A DNA stretch of 64,000 nucleotides, taken from the NCBI RefSeq assembly GCF_020509005.1, contig NC_063016.1, positions 1,798,001 to 1,862,000 on the forward strand, written 5' to 3'. A program made the translations under genes and the position numbers. The notes under the pieces were generated by a model, which saw only the letters and a list, made by a program, of their open reading frames with translations, made no database searches and was not told where the DNA came from. The stretch comes from Fulvia fulva. Its lineage: Eukaryota; Ascomycota; Dothideomycetes; Mycosphaerellales; Mycosphaerellaceae. Shown piece after piece: positions 54,719 through 64,000 of the stretch (the first letter of the stretch is position 1; the number at the start of each line of letters is the position of its first letter).

Positions 54719-55577
54719 ACGTAAAGTACTAGTGAGCTAGGAATACTATTGAGCTGGGAATTTTGTCTTAGCACGACCAACTTCTTGATTATCGTACTAT
54801 GTCTTAATAATACAATATAGAATCGTCTAATAAAGAAGGCAGAATTGCTCTTACCCTCTCTACCTATCGTTAGGGCCAATTTCCGAGTCTCCTACGGGTA
54901 GCTATAGTATATTACGTACCTTATTTGACGCTAACTAGCCGGTACTACGGAAGTACTCCTCGCGTCGATACTCGCCCTATCTAGTCTAAACTTACGTTAA
55001 CCGAAGAATAGACGATTATTCGATATATCCTCGACCTCGATTCGCAAGGATTTGCGCCTACCCTTAGCGAGGTAGTAGATATAGCGGATAAGCTACTCGG
55101 TAAACGCGACGTAGATCCGGTAGGTAAGAACTAGGTAGAGAGATTCGTTTCGCGCTCTACCGAGCTTAAAACGGCCTTTAACCGAGCGAAGGACCGTTCG
55201 AGAATATTCTAGGAAGATCTAGAAGTTATAAGCGCCTAGTTCAAGCTTATATAAGAGACGATTACTAGGTATAGTGTATATAACGAGGATATCTATAACT
55301 TTGATAAGACGGGCTTTTAAATAGGCGTAATTAGCTCTATAAAAGTCGTTACTAGCTTAGAACGATGCTCTCGCCCTACGGCTACTTAGCCTAGTAATAG
55401 AGAGTAGGTTATAGTTATTTAGAGTATCTATACCGCTAGCTACTCGACCCCGCTCTTTATTATCTATAAAGAGCGCGTCTACATTTTAGTATAGTATAAA
55501 GAGGTAGATATACCGCGGAATTAGAAGCTTACGGTCTCCGAGAATAGATAGATAAATAACGTACTTAGCCTCGAGGA
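54719..55577 (+). mobile_element. Fot1/pogo DNA transposon remnant, transposase readable but dead
   Basis: Starts after a TA with the same duplicated-motif terminal repeat as 22937 (GTACTAGTGAGCTAGGAA, then ATTGAGCTGGGAA). On the plus strand the frame reads like a Fot1 DDE_1 transposase: FDISSTSIRKDLRLP region, then YNFDKTGF.IGVI (usual NFDETGF.MG), KVVTSLERCSRP, VIVI.SIYTASYSTPLFIIYKERVY and EVDIPRN. Stops are TAG/TAA from RIP. The match ends at about 55577 in NVLSLE, where LTR-like sequence of Gypsy element 2 begins, so the 3' half is displaced or lost. Confidence 0.8.
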
Positions 55578-56281
55578 CCTTCTACCGATCGGATTCCTAA
55601 TTTATCGACGAGGACTATCTATTCAATAGCCCTTATTAAGACGAGCAATCTACTTAAGTAGTAGTAACCCGCCTACGCTAGCGGCGGCGTAATCGTAGTA
55701 TAAAGAACCCTAAAACTAAGGTTTCGTTCCTATTATAGGCGAGAGTACTATAATAGAGTTAGGCAAAGATATATATAGTTACGCGAGCTATCTAAGAGAG
55801 CGCGAGAAGCGCGAGAAGATAAAGTCGCGCGAATCGAGCTAGCGGGCACTAGCGGCCGCTAGCGCGCGGGCGTACGGCCGACGATACTATATTACGAGGT
55901 AGTTCGTAAAAAGGGCTGTCTTGTAATAGTACCCCCCCTCCTCGATTAAGGAGCCCCTACGACGTTTCTACGTTTAATACTCGGAGCGTATAGAGGGCTC
56001 TTACTAGTACAAATGCCGGTACTAGTTTCGAGAGCTTTATCGAGGAAGCTATAGTTATACTACGTTTATATATACGGTCCGAGGATTAGCGCTAGCCCGT
56101 ATTAAGTTACCGGCTAATCGAGTCCGTCAAAGGTAGGCTTAGGTTTGTCTAGGTATCGCTAGTAGAACGCAATTACGAGTTCTTTATATCTAGGTAGTAC
56201 GGCTAACTACTTAGCCTAGCTCCGCGTACGATCCTTCTAAATAACTATATACTATATATTGTTATACCTAATCTTAGAATC

Positions 56282-56515
56282 TGTTAAATAGGTACGAGTT
56301 GCGCAGTAGTAGAAGACGGCGGATCACACGAAAGACGAAGAAGGACCCAATGGGATAGCGTGTATCTACATACAGTATCGCCGGTGTTGGTGTAGGTAGA
56401 TGCTAGGTGTCCGGATGTTTGCTAGCCCATGGGCTGGCAAACCCTAATCACGTGATCTCGTCACATGACACACCCACACCCACATGCTTGTCCTGCGGCC
56501 TGTATGTTCTCAACA
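56282..56515 (-). repeat. Copia 3' LTR
   Basis: A 234-bp LTR, TGTTAAATAG...CTCAACA on the plus strand, with TGTT/AACA ends. It differs from the other LTR at 7 positions by eye; five of these are CA/TA or TG/TA exchanges, the RIP type, distributed over both copies. Confidence 0.95.
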
Positions 56516-56524
56516 CTCCCACTC
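56516..56524 (-). other. Copia polypurine tract
   Basis: GAGTGGGAG on the minus strand lies directly against the 3' LTR. This is the expected position and purine bias for the plus-strand primer of reverse transcription. Confidence 0.6.
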
Positions 56525-56550
56525 AGGCCACATGGTCTCCTACAATCCCT

Positions 56551-59500
56551 TTACGCAAGCTGGAGCTGCCTCACAAAGTTTTGGAACTGCTGGCCATTGA
56601 GGGGCTTTGTTAACCCATCAGCAGCCATGTCCTTTGTATGGCAGTAGTCCACTGCAATCTTCTTCTGCCACTAGAGATGTCTGACATAGTTATATGCAAC
56701 ATCAATATGCTTTGACCTTTCATGCACATGGGCATCTTTGACAAGTGTCAAAGCGGCTTGGTTGTCACCCATGAGCTTGACTGGCCTTAGCTCGTCAACA
56801 GTGCCCCTGCTTGCCCTTACACTCGGCTGGAAAGAGCTCTTTCCCACCAGTTCTGGGCACCCTATTTCCCTGAGGACAGCAGCAAGAAATTGTGACTGCT
56901 TTGCGGCTGCGTTCATAGCCATGAACTCAGCTTCCATTGTTGATGTTGCAACAGACTTCTGCTTCCTACTCATCCAGGACACAGGTGATCCACAAAGGAA
57001 CCACACGTATCCCAGAATTGAGACTCTATCCACTTTGTCCATGGCGTAGTCAGAGTCCGAGTATCCCTGGAGATTGCCCCCTCCCTTTCTATACATAAGA
57101 CCTAGGTCTGGGTACGACCGCAGGTATCGGGAGAGCTTCTTCAAAGCCTTCATATGCTGCTGCGAGGGATCAGCAACATATGAGCTAATTCTTCCAAGGG
57201 GGAATGCTAAGTCTGGCCTTGTCATTGTCATTGGCCACATCCAGGTACCATTGTGGCTCTAGTAATCCTGTTTGTTGCACCTCTCATCCATAGGTGCCGT
57301 AGGCACTAAGTGCTCGTAGCTCTCTATAGGTGAGTGGGTTGGCGTAGCCTTCTCTCTAGCCATGTTCATCTTGGCTAAGTTAGCGTGGACATAGTGTCCT
57401 TGATCAAGCTTTAAAGTGCCTTGGGACCTGTCTCTTGTAATCCTCATTCCAAGGATCTTCGTAGGTTCACCAAGATCTTTAATCTTAAACACTTTTCCAA
57501 GCTCAGCCTTAAACCACTGAACATCTGACAGCTTCGGAGCTGCAATGGGTATGTCATCCACATGGGTAAGGACCATAAGGTCTCTATCCGTATGGACAAG
57601 TAGGCATGGATCTACCTGGGACTGGGTAAATCCAATCTTCTCTAGCTTCGCAACACAGAGCTTGTTCCAGTCTCTAGCTGCTTGCTTAAGCCCATAAAGG
57701 CTTCGTAGGACCTTAAACACCATGTTTGGAGGTGCTTCAACTCCTGGGGGTGGGATCATGTAGATGTCTTCAAGGAGGCTGCTTTGGGTAAAAGCATTAT
57801 TCACATCCACTAGGTGCATCCCGAGATCTCTCTCACACACTACTGCCATGAATACTCGGAGAGTATCATGTCTAACAGTAGGTGCAAAGGTCTCTTCGAA
57901 GTCAACCCCATATTTCTGTAAAAACCCTCTTGCAACTAGTCTTGCCTTGAACTTCTCAATGGCTCCACTAATCATTCTTTTCACATCAAAGACCCACCTA
58001 GAAGTAATTAGATTCGCACCCTTTGGCGGTACAACTGCTTCCCAGGTGTTGTTGCTTGCTAAGGCAATAAGTTCGTTCTCGATTGCCTCTCTCCACATAT
58101 GTCCCCATTCGGGGTCTCCTACGGCTGCCTTATAGGACTTTGGGATTGGCACTTCCTGCTGATAGGCTATGGCCTGCCCAACAGCAGCAAATGCATGTTC
58201 TTCCACGTCGTTCAGAATCTCCTCTACCCAGCTCATTGTAGGGTCTAGATGGAACATCTGGGCGATAAGAGCCTTATGGTGTTTAGCCTCATGCTCTTCA
58301 GAGTTATCATCTCCGTCCCCCCTTGACCTCTTGTTGCCTGCAACCTGAGGTGGCGCTGGGTGTTTAGATGGGTCGAACTGAACGACATCTTCTTTTTCTT
58401 TCATTAGAGTACCCTGATCTCCAAACTTCTGGTATTCCCCAATGTCCTTTGGGGGAGGGGGAAGTTGCACAGACAGCGGTTGCTGTGGTGTTGATGACTC
58501 GAGTAGGTTCTGTATAGATCCACCGTTATCGGCCTTCGACAGTGTTGAAACCGCCTCAATATTTTCTCCTAGCCTTCGTAACGGTGTTTCTGATAATCCC
58601 CTATCGGAAAATTTCGCCCCAAAGGGCTTCCTCCCAACAGGATTGCGCTGTGGCGCTCGACTCGGCTGGTTAGTGAAGGTGATACCAAGATCCATATCTC
58701 CCCCCTTCTCATTCTCAAACCAGTCGACGTGACTATGCGCTTTTACAGCTTTCATGTCGGGATCCCAGAACAGCCATTGTTTTGTGGTGTTTTCTGAGTA
58801 GCCCACAAACACGGCTTCTTTTCCTCGGTTCATCAACTTGTCTCTCCTCAAGCCTTGAGGTTGGGCTCTTGGGTCTACATAGACCACAGCTTTGCATCCC
58901 CAGACGCGGAAATGGTCGACTGACGGTACTTGGCCAGTAAAGGCTTCTTCTGGTGAAAGAGCAATACCATCAATGATCGGACCATTAGGCAGTCTGTTTC
59001 TGATCACAGTCTGTGCTTGCAAAGCTTCTGGCCAGAACTCAACTGGCATGCCAGAGTCTTCAAGCATAGCCCGGACTGTGTTCTCAGAGGCTTGAATTGA
59101 CCTTTCCACAGGTCCATTCTGAAGAGAGTTGTAGGCATCAGTTGTGTCCATCTGAGTGCCAAACTCCTTCTCCCACTCTTTTAGCAAGGCGAGAATTTCC
59201 TTTGCACCATCACTGCGGATCGCAGACAGAAAGCACCTTGACTGCCGTTCTGCCTAGACCTTCCAATCCCGTAGGGCTGCAGGAGCGTCGCTCCTGGCCT
59301 TCAAAGGGATTACCCACTTCTTCCTAGAGAAGTTGTCTACAATCTCAAGCCAATATTTGTATCCTAGCCTAGAGACTGCGCCCTGAAAAGGCCCACAGAT
59401 GTCAATGGAGATGAGGGCCAGCCTCTCCCCTTTCCTCTCTGTGGCAGGTCCTTTGAACTTCCTCATGTTTGCAAGGGAGCAGACCTTGCAATTCTGGTGC

Positions 59501-60147
59501 TCAGAAGGAACAGGAATGGGATCTTTCTTGTCAGTGACTCTATGCAGGTTTCTTAGCAGTCCCTTGCCAAGGTGTGCACATCTTCTATGCCATAGCTCCC
59601 ACTGATCTTCGGACTCAGTGTTAGCCATAGCGGTACCGTCACGTTCTTGAGAGAGTATGCCAGCATGCTGTGGCTCAAGAATTTCCGAGATCGAGTGGAT
59701 AAACGGTACTCCTCCTCGAAGTTTGGTCTGGACAACGGGTTTACCAGACAAGGATTTTAGGGTGAAACTGGGTGGTTGGACAGCAAACTGTTGGCTGAAC
59801 TGATTCCACGAAACAAGACTAACTCCAAGGCCAGGAACAAACAGGACATTTTCTAAGACAATTTGCTTTCCAGAAGGACCACCTATTACTGCACTTCCCA
59901 TATGTGTAGCTTGTAGATAGCCACCCCCAACCTTGATCCACTTCCTCTTTTGAAGAGGCTTCAGTGTCCTGAATAGTGAATCTTGGTCAGTCATATGTGA
60001 TGATGCACAAGAGTCAAGCAACCACTCGGACGAGGGGTACTTGCCTTTGGCTTCTACAGTGGAATGGGCAACCTCATCAACATCATCATCTTCTGATGGT
60101 ATCTCAGAGTCTGATGCGTCTTCCTGGTCGCATGGGCCCTTGCAGGC
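56551..60147 (-). pseudogene. Copia pol: protease, integrase, reverse transcriptase, RNase H (three nonsense codons)
   Basis: One frame runs from just after a TAA at 60148 to the TAA at 56551. Order: protease (LLDSCASSHMT with catalytic D-S); integrase HHCC zinc site (LWHRRCAHLG ... CKVC) and DDE core (ISIDICGPF, SDGAKEI, NGPVERS); RT (WVFDVKRMISGAIEKFKARL, QKYGVDFEETFAPTVR, VDVNNAFTQSSL, LTHVDDIPIA with the DD pair); RNase H (GYSDSDYAMD, SVATSTMEAEFMA). Three in-frame TAG stops, at 59254, 57259 and 56671, sit where CAG (Gln) is expected. There is no frameshift within pol. The frame is -1 relative to gag. Not translatable as it stands, but only a few base changes from intact. Confidence 0.92.
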
Positions 60148-61070
60148 TTACTAGAGGAGGCCTTTGGCTTGCGGCTCTCCTTCATCTGCTTTGCAAGGTG
60201 CGTCATCACCTTGAGGACATCACGAAGGTTTGGTGATGATGACCTCCTACGAGGTGGTGACGGTTGTCTCTTAGCAGGGTAGGTAACCCTAGCTGGTTTG
60301 TCCTTGTTCCTAACAGCCTGCTGAGCTGCAGAAAGGTGTGGGCACTTGCTCATAAAATGGTCACCATTGCAGAGATGGCACGTGAGCTTGCCCTGGAAAC
60401 CCTTCTTAGCGAACATGGCTGTCCCTTGATGAATCATTGATTCTTGCTTCTCCCTAAGGATTGCAAGAATGTCTTGTGGTGAGAGATTCACCTGGGCATC
60501 AATTGCATCGCGAATTGAGCCAAATGAGTCTGGCAGAGCTGCTAAGAGTTGCTGGATCTTTCTGTCCTCAGTCTTGATGTCTTGGAACTGAGGCGAGATT
60601 GAAACAGCCCTCCTTACAATTGAGCTAAGCTCCTGCCAGGCGTCATCTATTGACTGGTCCTCTGTCATCACGAAATTGGTGTATTGCTGAAGCAAACTTC
60701 TTCCAGTAGCGAGAAGTCTTCTCTTGTATTTGGCTTCAGCCCATTCCCACAACTCCTTCGCATGCCGGATCTCGTATGTCATCTCTTGGTCATCTGTCGA
60801 CAGACAGATGTACATCTCATACAGGGCCGTTGCATTGTGCCGTCTGTACGATGCCTTCCTTATCGCTTGATCCAAAGGAAGGGATGACTCCGATGATGTA
60901 GAGGGTGTCGCTAGGGTTGCAGCGGGAATGTCCGTAATGATGTCCTCGAGGACCCAGTCAACCTGCTTTGATACCAGGTGTATTCTCATCAGCTTGAACC
61001 ATGTTTCGTGGTTCTCTCTTGTCAGAAGAGGTGCTGCTCTCTTTCTTGTGAACCCAGTCTCGTTCTCCAT
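60054..61070 (-). CDS. Copia gag polyprotein
   Basis: 338-codon intact ORF from the ATG at 61070 (MENETGFTRKRAAPLL). It carries the Ty1/copia gag-type regions (ENHETWFKLMRIHL, ALYEMYICLSTDDQEM, AKELWEWAEAKYKR, LAALPDSFGSIRDAID) and one CCHC knuckle CHLCNGDHFMSKCPH about 230 residues in. A basic Ser/Arg-rich tail follows. It overlaps the pol frame by about 95 bases, and its last ~20 residues look non-native. The native polyprotein probably switches to the pol frame near 60120, either by a -1 shift or because one base was lost. Confidence 0.9.
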   Translation of the reverse strand: MENETGFTRKRAAPLLTRENHETWFKLMRIHLVSKQVDWVLEDIITDIPAATLATPSTSSESSLPLDQAIRKASYRRHNATALYEMYICLSTDDQEMTYEIRHAKELWEWAEAKYKRRLLATGRSLLQQYTNFVMTEDQSIDDAWQELSSIVRRAVSISPQFQDIKTEDRKIQQLLAALPDSFGSIRDAIDAQVNLSPQDILAILREKQESMIHQGTAMFAKKGFQGKLTCHLCNGDHFMSKCPHLSAAQQAVRNKDKPARVTYPAKRQPSPPRRRSSSPNLRDVLKVMTHLAKQMKESRKPKASSSKPARAHATRKTHQTLRYHQKMMMLMRLPIPL

Positions 61071-61561
61071 TTTTGTAAGTTGAGGGACAGGTTGGCTGCC
61101 CTTAGGTAACAGGATGTATTCGGTCGTACGCGATTAGATCGATAGGAGGTGAACCGAACGCGAGGTTGATGGTGGAGAGAATGGCTATCCACTAGAAAGC
61201 GAGGAAAGTCGGTCGTAAGGATAGTGTTGGTACTAAGACACTGTAGCGTAACTCTCTTAGCAGAGGGGGTTTCTGAGACACTGCGGCTTTCTCAGAATGA
61301 ACAGTTAGTCGATGCGAACGCGATGTCCGGAGAGCGACTCTTCTCAGTAAGCTCGCCCACTTGTCTGAGGTATTGGCACAGGCTCCCTGACTCGGAGTCT
61401 GACAGTGCCTCACTAGGCTCTTTCACGTCTTATATGCACCTACAGCACGGCTGTAGCTTCCTGTGCAAGGCGGGTGCGGCCTCCAGTCTGCCTTCCTTTT
61501 GTTCTGAAGAGGAATAACTCCAATACGACTTTGTCGAGGGTGAAACACCGAGTTGCTAACC

Positions 61562-61574
61562 CGGGCTCATAACC
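61562..61574 (-). other. Copia primer-binding site, half-tRNA initiator Met type
   Basis: Directly against the 5' LTR the minus strand reads GGTTATGAGCCCG. This is complementary to CGGGCTCATAACC, the anticodon stem-loop of initiator tRNA-Met. It is not complementary to a tRNA 3' end, so priming from an internal tRNA cut, as in Drosophila copia, is expected. Confidence 0.75.
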
Positions 61575-61808
61575 TGTTAAACAGGTACGAGTTGCGCAGC
61601 AGTGGAAGACAGCGGATCACACGAAAGACGAAGAAGGACCCAATGGGATAGCGTGTATCTACATATAGTATCGCCGGTGTTGGTGTAGGTAGATACTAGG
61701 TGTCCGGATGTTTGCTAGCCCATGGGCTGGCAAACCCTAATCACGTGATCTAGTCACATGACACACCCACACCCACATGCTTGTCCTGCGGCCTGTATGT
61801 TCTCAACA
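61575..61808 (-). repeat. Copia 5' LTR
   Basis: A 234-bp LTR, same length and ends as the 3' LTR (56282-56515). It should hold the element's promoter. It is followed on the right by the second copy of the GAATC target duplication. Confidence 0.95.
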
Positions 61809-62644
61809 GAATCTACTAGATCCTCTACTTCGTGTTCCGTCGATACCTAGCCTTTACGTTCGACGATTACGGGCGCCAGTAGTAGTCTACGTTATCTAGG
61901 TATCCCTTCGGTTACTACGCGACGTAACTTACTTATATAGAATACGTTATAGATTTATATCCTATCGCTAAGTTCGAGTTTATACGAGCGTCTACCTACG
62001 GCCCTAATGACTCGAAACGGTCTAAGGAACTTATAATCGAGTTTCTTACTTAGGCGTATAGTCTTAATGTCACGGGCATCTAGTAGAACTATATCGTTAG
62101 GCTAGTAGGTAGGCGCTAGCGCTCGCTAAGTATTTACGGCTTCGGCCGTTCGTACTTACGTAAAAGTATATACGTCGCGTAGCTCGTCTAGACGGTCGCG
62201 GCGTATAGACTCGAGTACCCGCCGTATTTATACTTAAGTATCTTATATATTATTAACTAACGCGTTAGCGGCCTCGACGTTAGGTACTTCCCGAGCTATA
62301 ACTTATAGTTTAGCTAGGCTACTAAACTCTATCCGCGGGTAGCGGCTAGAGTCGGCGAAGAATAGAGTCATTCCGGTACTTATAGACTCGTAATTATTAA
62401 GGGCAAACTCGGCGTCGGGTAGTAACTCGACCTAGTTATCTTATTAATAATTAGTATAGGCGCGGATATACTGTTCGAGTACTTAGTTTATACGTTCTAA
62501 TTGCCTATCCGTTTCTAGATAGAAGGCTATAGAAAGATTTTAGTAGATACTAAGCCTTACGTAGAGTCTACGGAAGAGCGCGCTAACGAAGTACGTACCT
62601 CTATCGCTTACGACTACCTCCGGTAGGCCGTATACGGGGAATAT

Positions 62645-64000
62645 ATAGATAGATAGATTTGTCATTCCCCTGTTCTAGGACCCTATCCGGCCTATATAGG
62701 TATATATCTATTGTTATATACAAAGGGAAACCCGAATAGGTAAAAACCCTTCCCGCCCCCGACTACTCCTTATCTAGTTTAGCTTTCCCTCTGAACGTAC
62801 GTAGTCTATGTCACTACCCCGTTAGCCCCCGCTCCTAGCCGGTCTCGTCGCGCTACGTCGTGTCCTCTCCTCCTATACTGCTCCTACTAGGCGGTACTGT
62901 TCTAGCTAGCCCTTCTCTAGTATCTAGTTCGTAATACGCCGTAGGTCCTTAGCGTTATTAAGAAGTGCCCTAATCGTCCGGTTCCTCGCCTTTACTATCT
63001 ACTCCCCCCTTCCTAGCGACTACCTCGGACAGACGAGGAGTACGTACCGTACGTTCTAGGAGCGATAGCCGTAGGGGTAGCTAGTATTCGTGTATCCTAG
63101 AACCTTCCTCTATAATAGGTACCCCTAGAGGCCGATGTGTTCGCTTCGTAGTTGGGTTACTATACTACTCTATACCCTCGTAAGGCGGTAGTAGATAAGC
63201 TTCGGGGGGTGCTTAACCGCGGATTTTATAGCTAACTATTCCTTAGGTTGTCCCGCTAGCTAAGGGCGTCTACTATGCCCTATAACCTAGTTGTTCTACC
63301 TCTCTTTCTATAGTTGCTCTATAAACGATTTCTTACCTTCCTATTATATTACTAGCTATTCGTCCCTTACCCGGTAGTTCGGCTCGTTTCCGGGTCGAAT
63401 GCCCCTATACGCTAGTACTGATTCGCGGGCCCTTACGACTATACTAGCGATGACCTTCTATACTAGGTACTATACCGACTTGCCTAAGTAGGAGGTCCGT
63501 AGTCCCTAGATATATAGGTCGATCGGCGGTATAGCGGTCTCGTACTTAAGTATCCTCGTTAGTATCGACTTATATACCCCGGTGACCTTCCTTAGGCATT
63601 AGTTTTAGATCTTCGCTAGCGGCGCGACGAGTCCCTTCGATAGGCAGGCCCTCTCGCCTAAGGACTACACTTAGCTACTATAGGTAAGGACTGGCCGTAT
63701 AATAGCCGTATATAGAAGTCGTAACTACCGGAAGTCCGCCCCCTATATAGACGTAGTGAGCCTCTAGTATAATGCTATATTCTGTTTAGCTTTCCGTAAT
63801 ATTGCCTATACGTACTTCCTCTACCGTAGCGCCGGGTCTACCTATAGTCCGAGGATCCTGAGCTGATTTGCCGGGTTAGTCGTATGCCCCTATATCTAGA
63901 TAGAAGCTTGTATATTATAGAACCGTGGCCGGCGCGTAAAGTGTATTAGATTGTACTTTTCTAGGGTAAACCGAGCCCCGTGCCTCCTAGCCTAGTCCTC
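62645..64000 (-). mobile_element. LINE (Tad1-like) copy D, 3' part, running off the window
   Basis: Starts with the (GATA)n tail and reads into the 3' UTR and ORF2 C-terminal part of the same LINE family, in the same orientation as A and B. It keeps the 10 bp at about 63490 that copies A and C lack. RIP damage is intermediate, with scattered TG left. It is inserted in the Gypsy 2 integrase. The 5' part lies beyond base 64000. Confidence 0.9.

Larger units (their letters stand above)
56282..61808 (-). mobile_element. Copia LTR retrotransposon, nearly complete, young
   Basis: A 5.5-kb element on the minus strand with two 234-bp LTRs and a perfect 5-bp target duplication GAATC (56277-56281 and 61809-61813). 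Domain order gag, protease, integrase, RT, RNase H identifies Copia (Ty1 type). The pol frame is intact apart from three TAG codons and an uncertain gag-pol junction. It is inserted in the already RIP-degraded Gypsy element 2 and has normal CA/TG content itself, so it arrived later. A primer site and polypurine tract are both visible. Confidence 0.95.
55577..62644 (-). mobile_element. Gypsy LTR retrotransposon 2, RIP-mutated, interrupted by Copia and LINE D
   Basis: Minus-strand element whose 3' side is on the left: LTR-like sequence about 55577-55920, then the C-terminal pol end (56280-55920). After the Copia insertion (56282-61808) the integrase continues at 62644-61814. Readable blocks on the minus strand: YGLPEVVVSDRGTYFVSALF, SIAFYLETDRQLERIN, VLEQYIRAYTNY, VELLPDAEFALNNYES and STGMTLFFA, the standard Gypsy integrase core (D and E of the DDE triad readable). 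LINE D interrupts the integrase at about 62645. Internal stops are of RIP type. Confidence 0.75.

Overview
The window is a piece of a filamentous ascomycete (Pezizomycotina) chromosome, most likely a Dothideomycete. This is an inference from three things: introns of about 50 nt with clear GT..CTAAC..AG signals; a gene set typical of these fungi (midasin, PTH11-like rhodopsin-domain protein, GABA/amino-acid permease, Est1-type protein, FHIP, ABCA transporter); and massive repeat-induced point mutation (RIP) in the repeats, seen as near-total loss of CA/TG in favour of TA while CG is kept. No rRNA, CRISPR or bacterial features were seen.

Layout. 1-20.7 kb is a normal gene-bearing segment: the 3' end of midasin (+), a 7-TM rhodopsin-domain protein (-, two introns), an APC permease (+, one intron), a tRNA-like remnant, a highly divergent Argonaute-like protein (+) that lacks catalytic residues, a frameshifted mitochondrial cupin (-), and an Est1/Smg-type protein (-, two introns). 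About 3.5 kb without a convincing gene follows. 20.8-43.1 kb is a block of nested, heavily RIP-mutated transposons: a Fot1/pogo element carrying a solo LTR, a second TIR element split by LINE A, and a Gypsy element split by LINE B and ending at LINE C. LINEs A and B have long perfect target-site duplications (13 and 15 bp). Copy B is the least mutated and still reads as one frame with scattered TAG stops.

43.2-54.4 kb is a second gene island: an FHIP/RAI16-type dynein adaptor gene starting a few hundred bases from LINE C, a decayed ABCA-type transporter (premature TAG and loss of the second membrane domain), an NAD-dependent epimerase-like protein with Tyr->Cys in its YxxxK motif, and a four-exon orphan gene model. 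54.4-64 kb is a second repeat block: a Fot1 transposase remnant, a minus-strand Gypsy element with recognisable integrase, a much younger Copia element (234-bp LTRs, 5-bp target duplication, half-tRNA primer site) inserted in that Gypsy, and a fourth LINE copy running off the right edge.

How it fits together. The window has alternating gene-rich and RIP-mutated AT-rich compartments. Nesting gives a relative chronology: Fot1 and Gypsy elements first, LINEs next, Copia last and only lightly mutated. Gene damage next to the repeats (the ABC transporter stop, a truncated ORF against LINE C) is consistent with RIP leakage and rearrangement at compartment edges. The most unusual host gene is the catalytically impaired Argonaute-like protein. 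The most unusual repeat observation is that LINE copies A and C share a private 10-bp deletion and the same unmutated patch despite independent insertion contexts.
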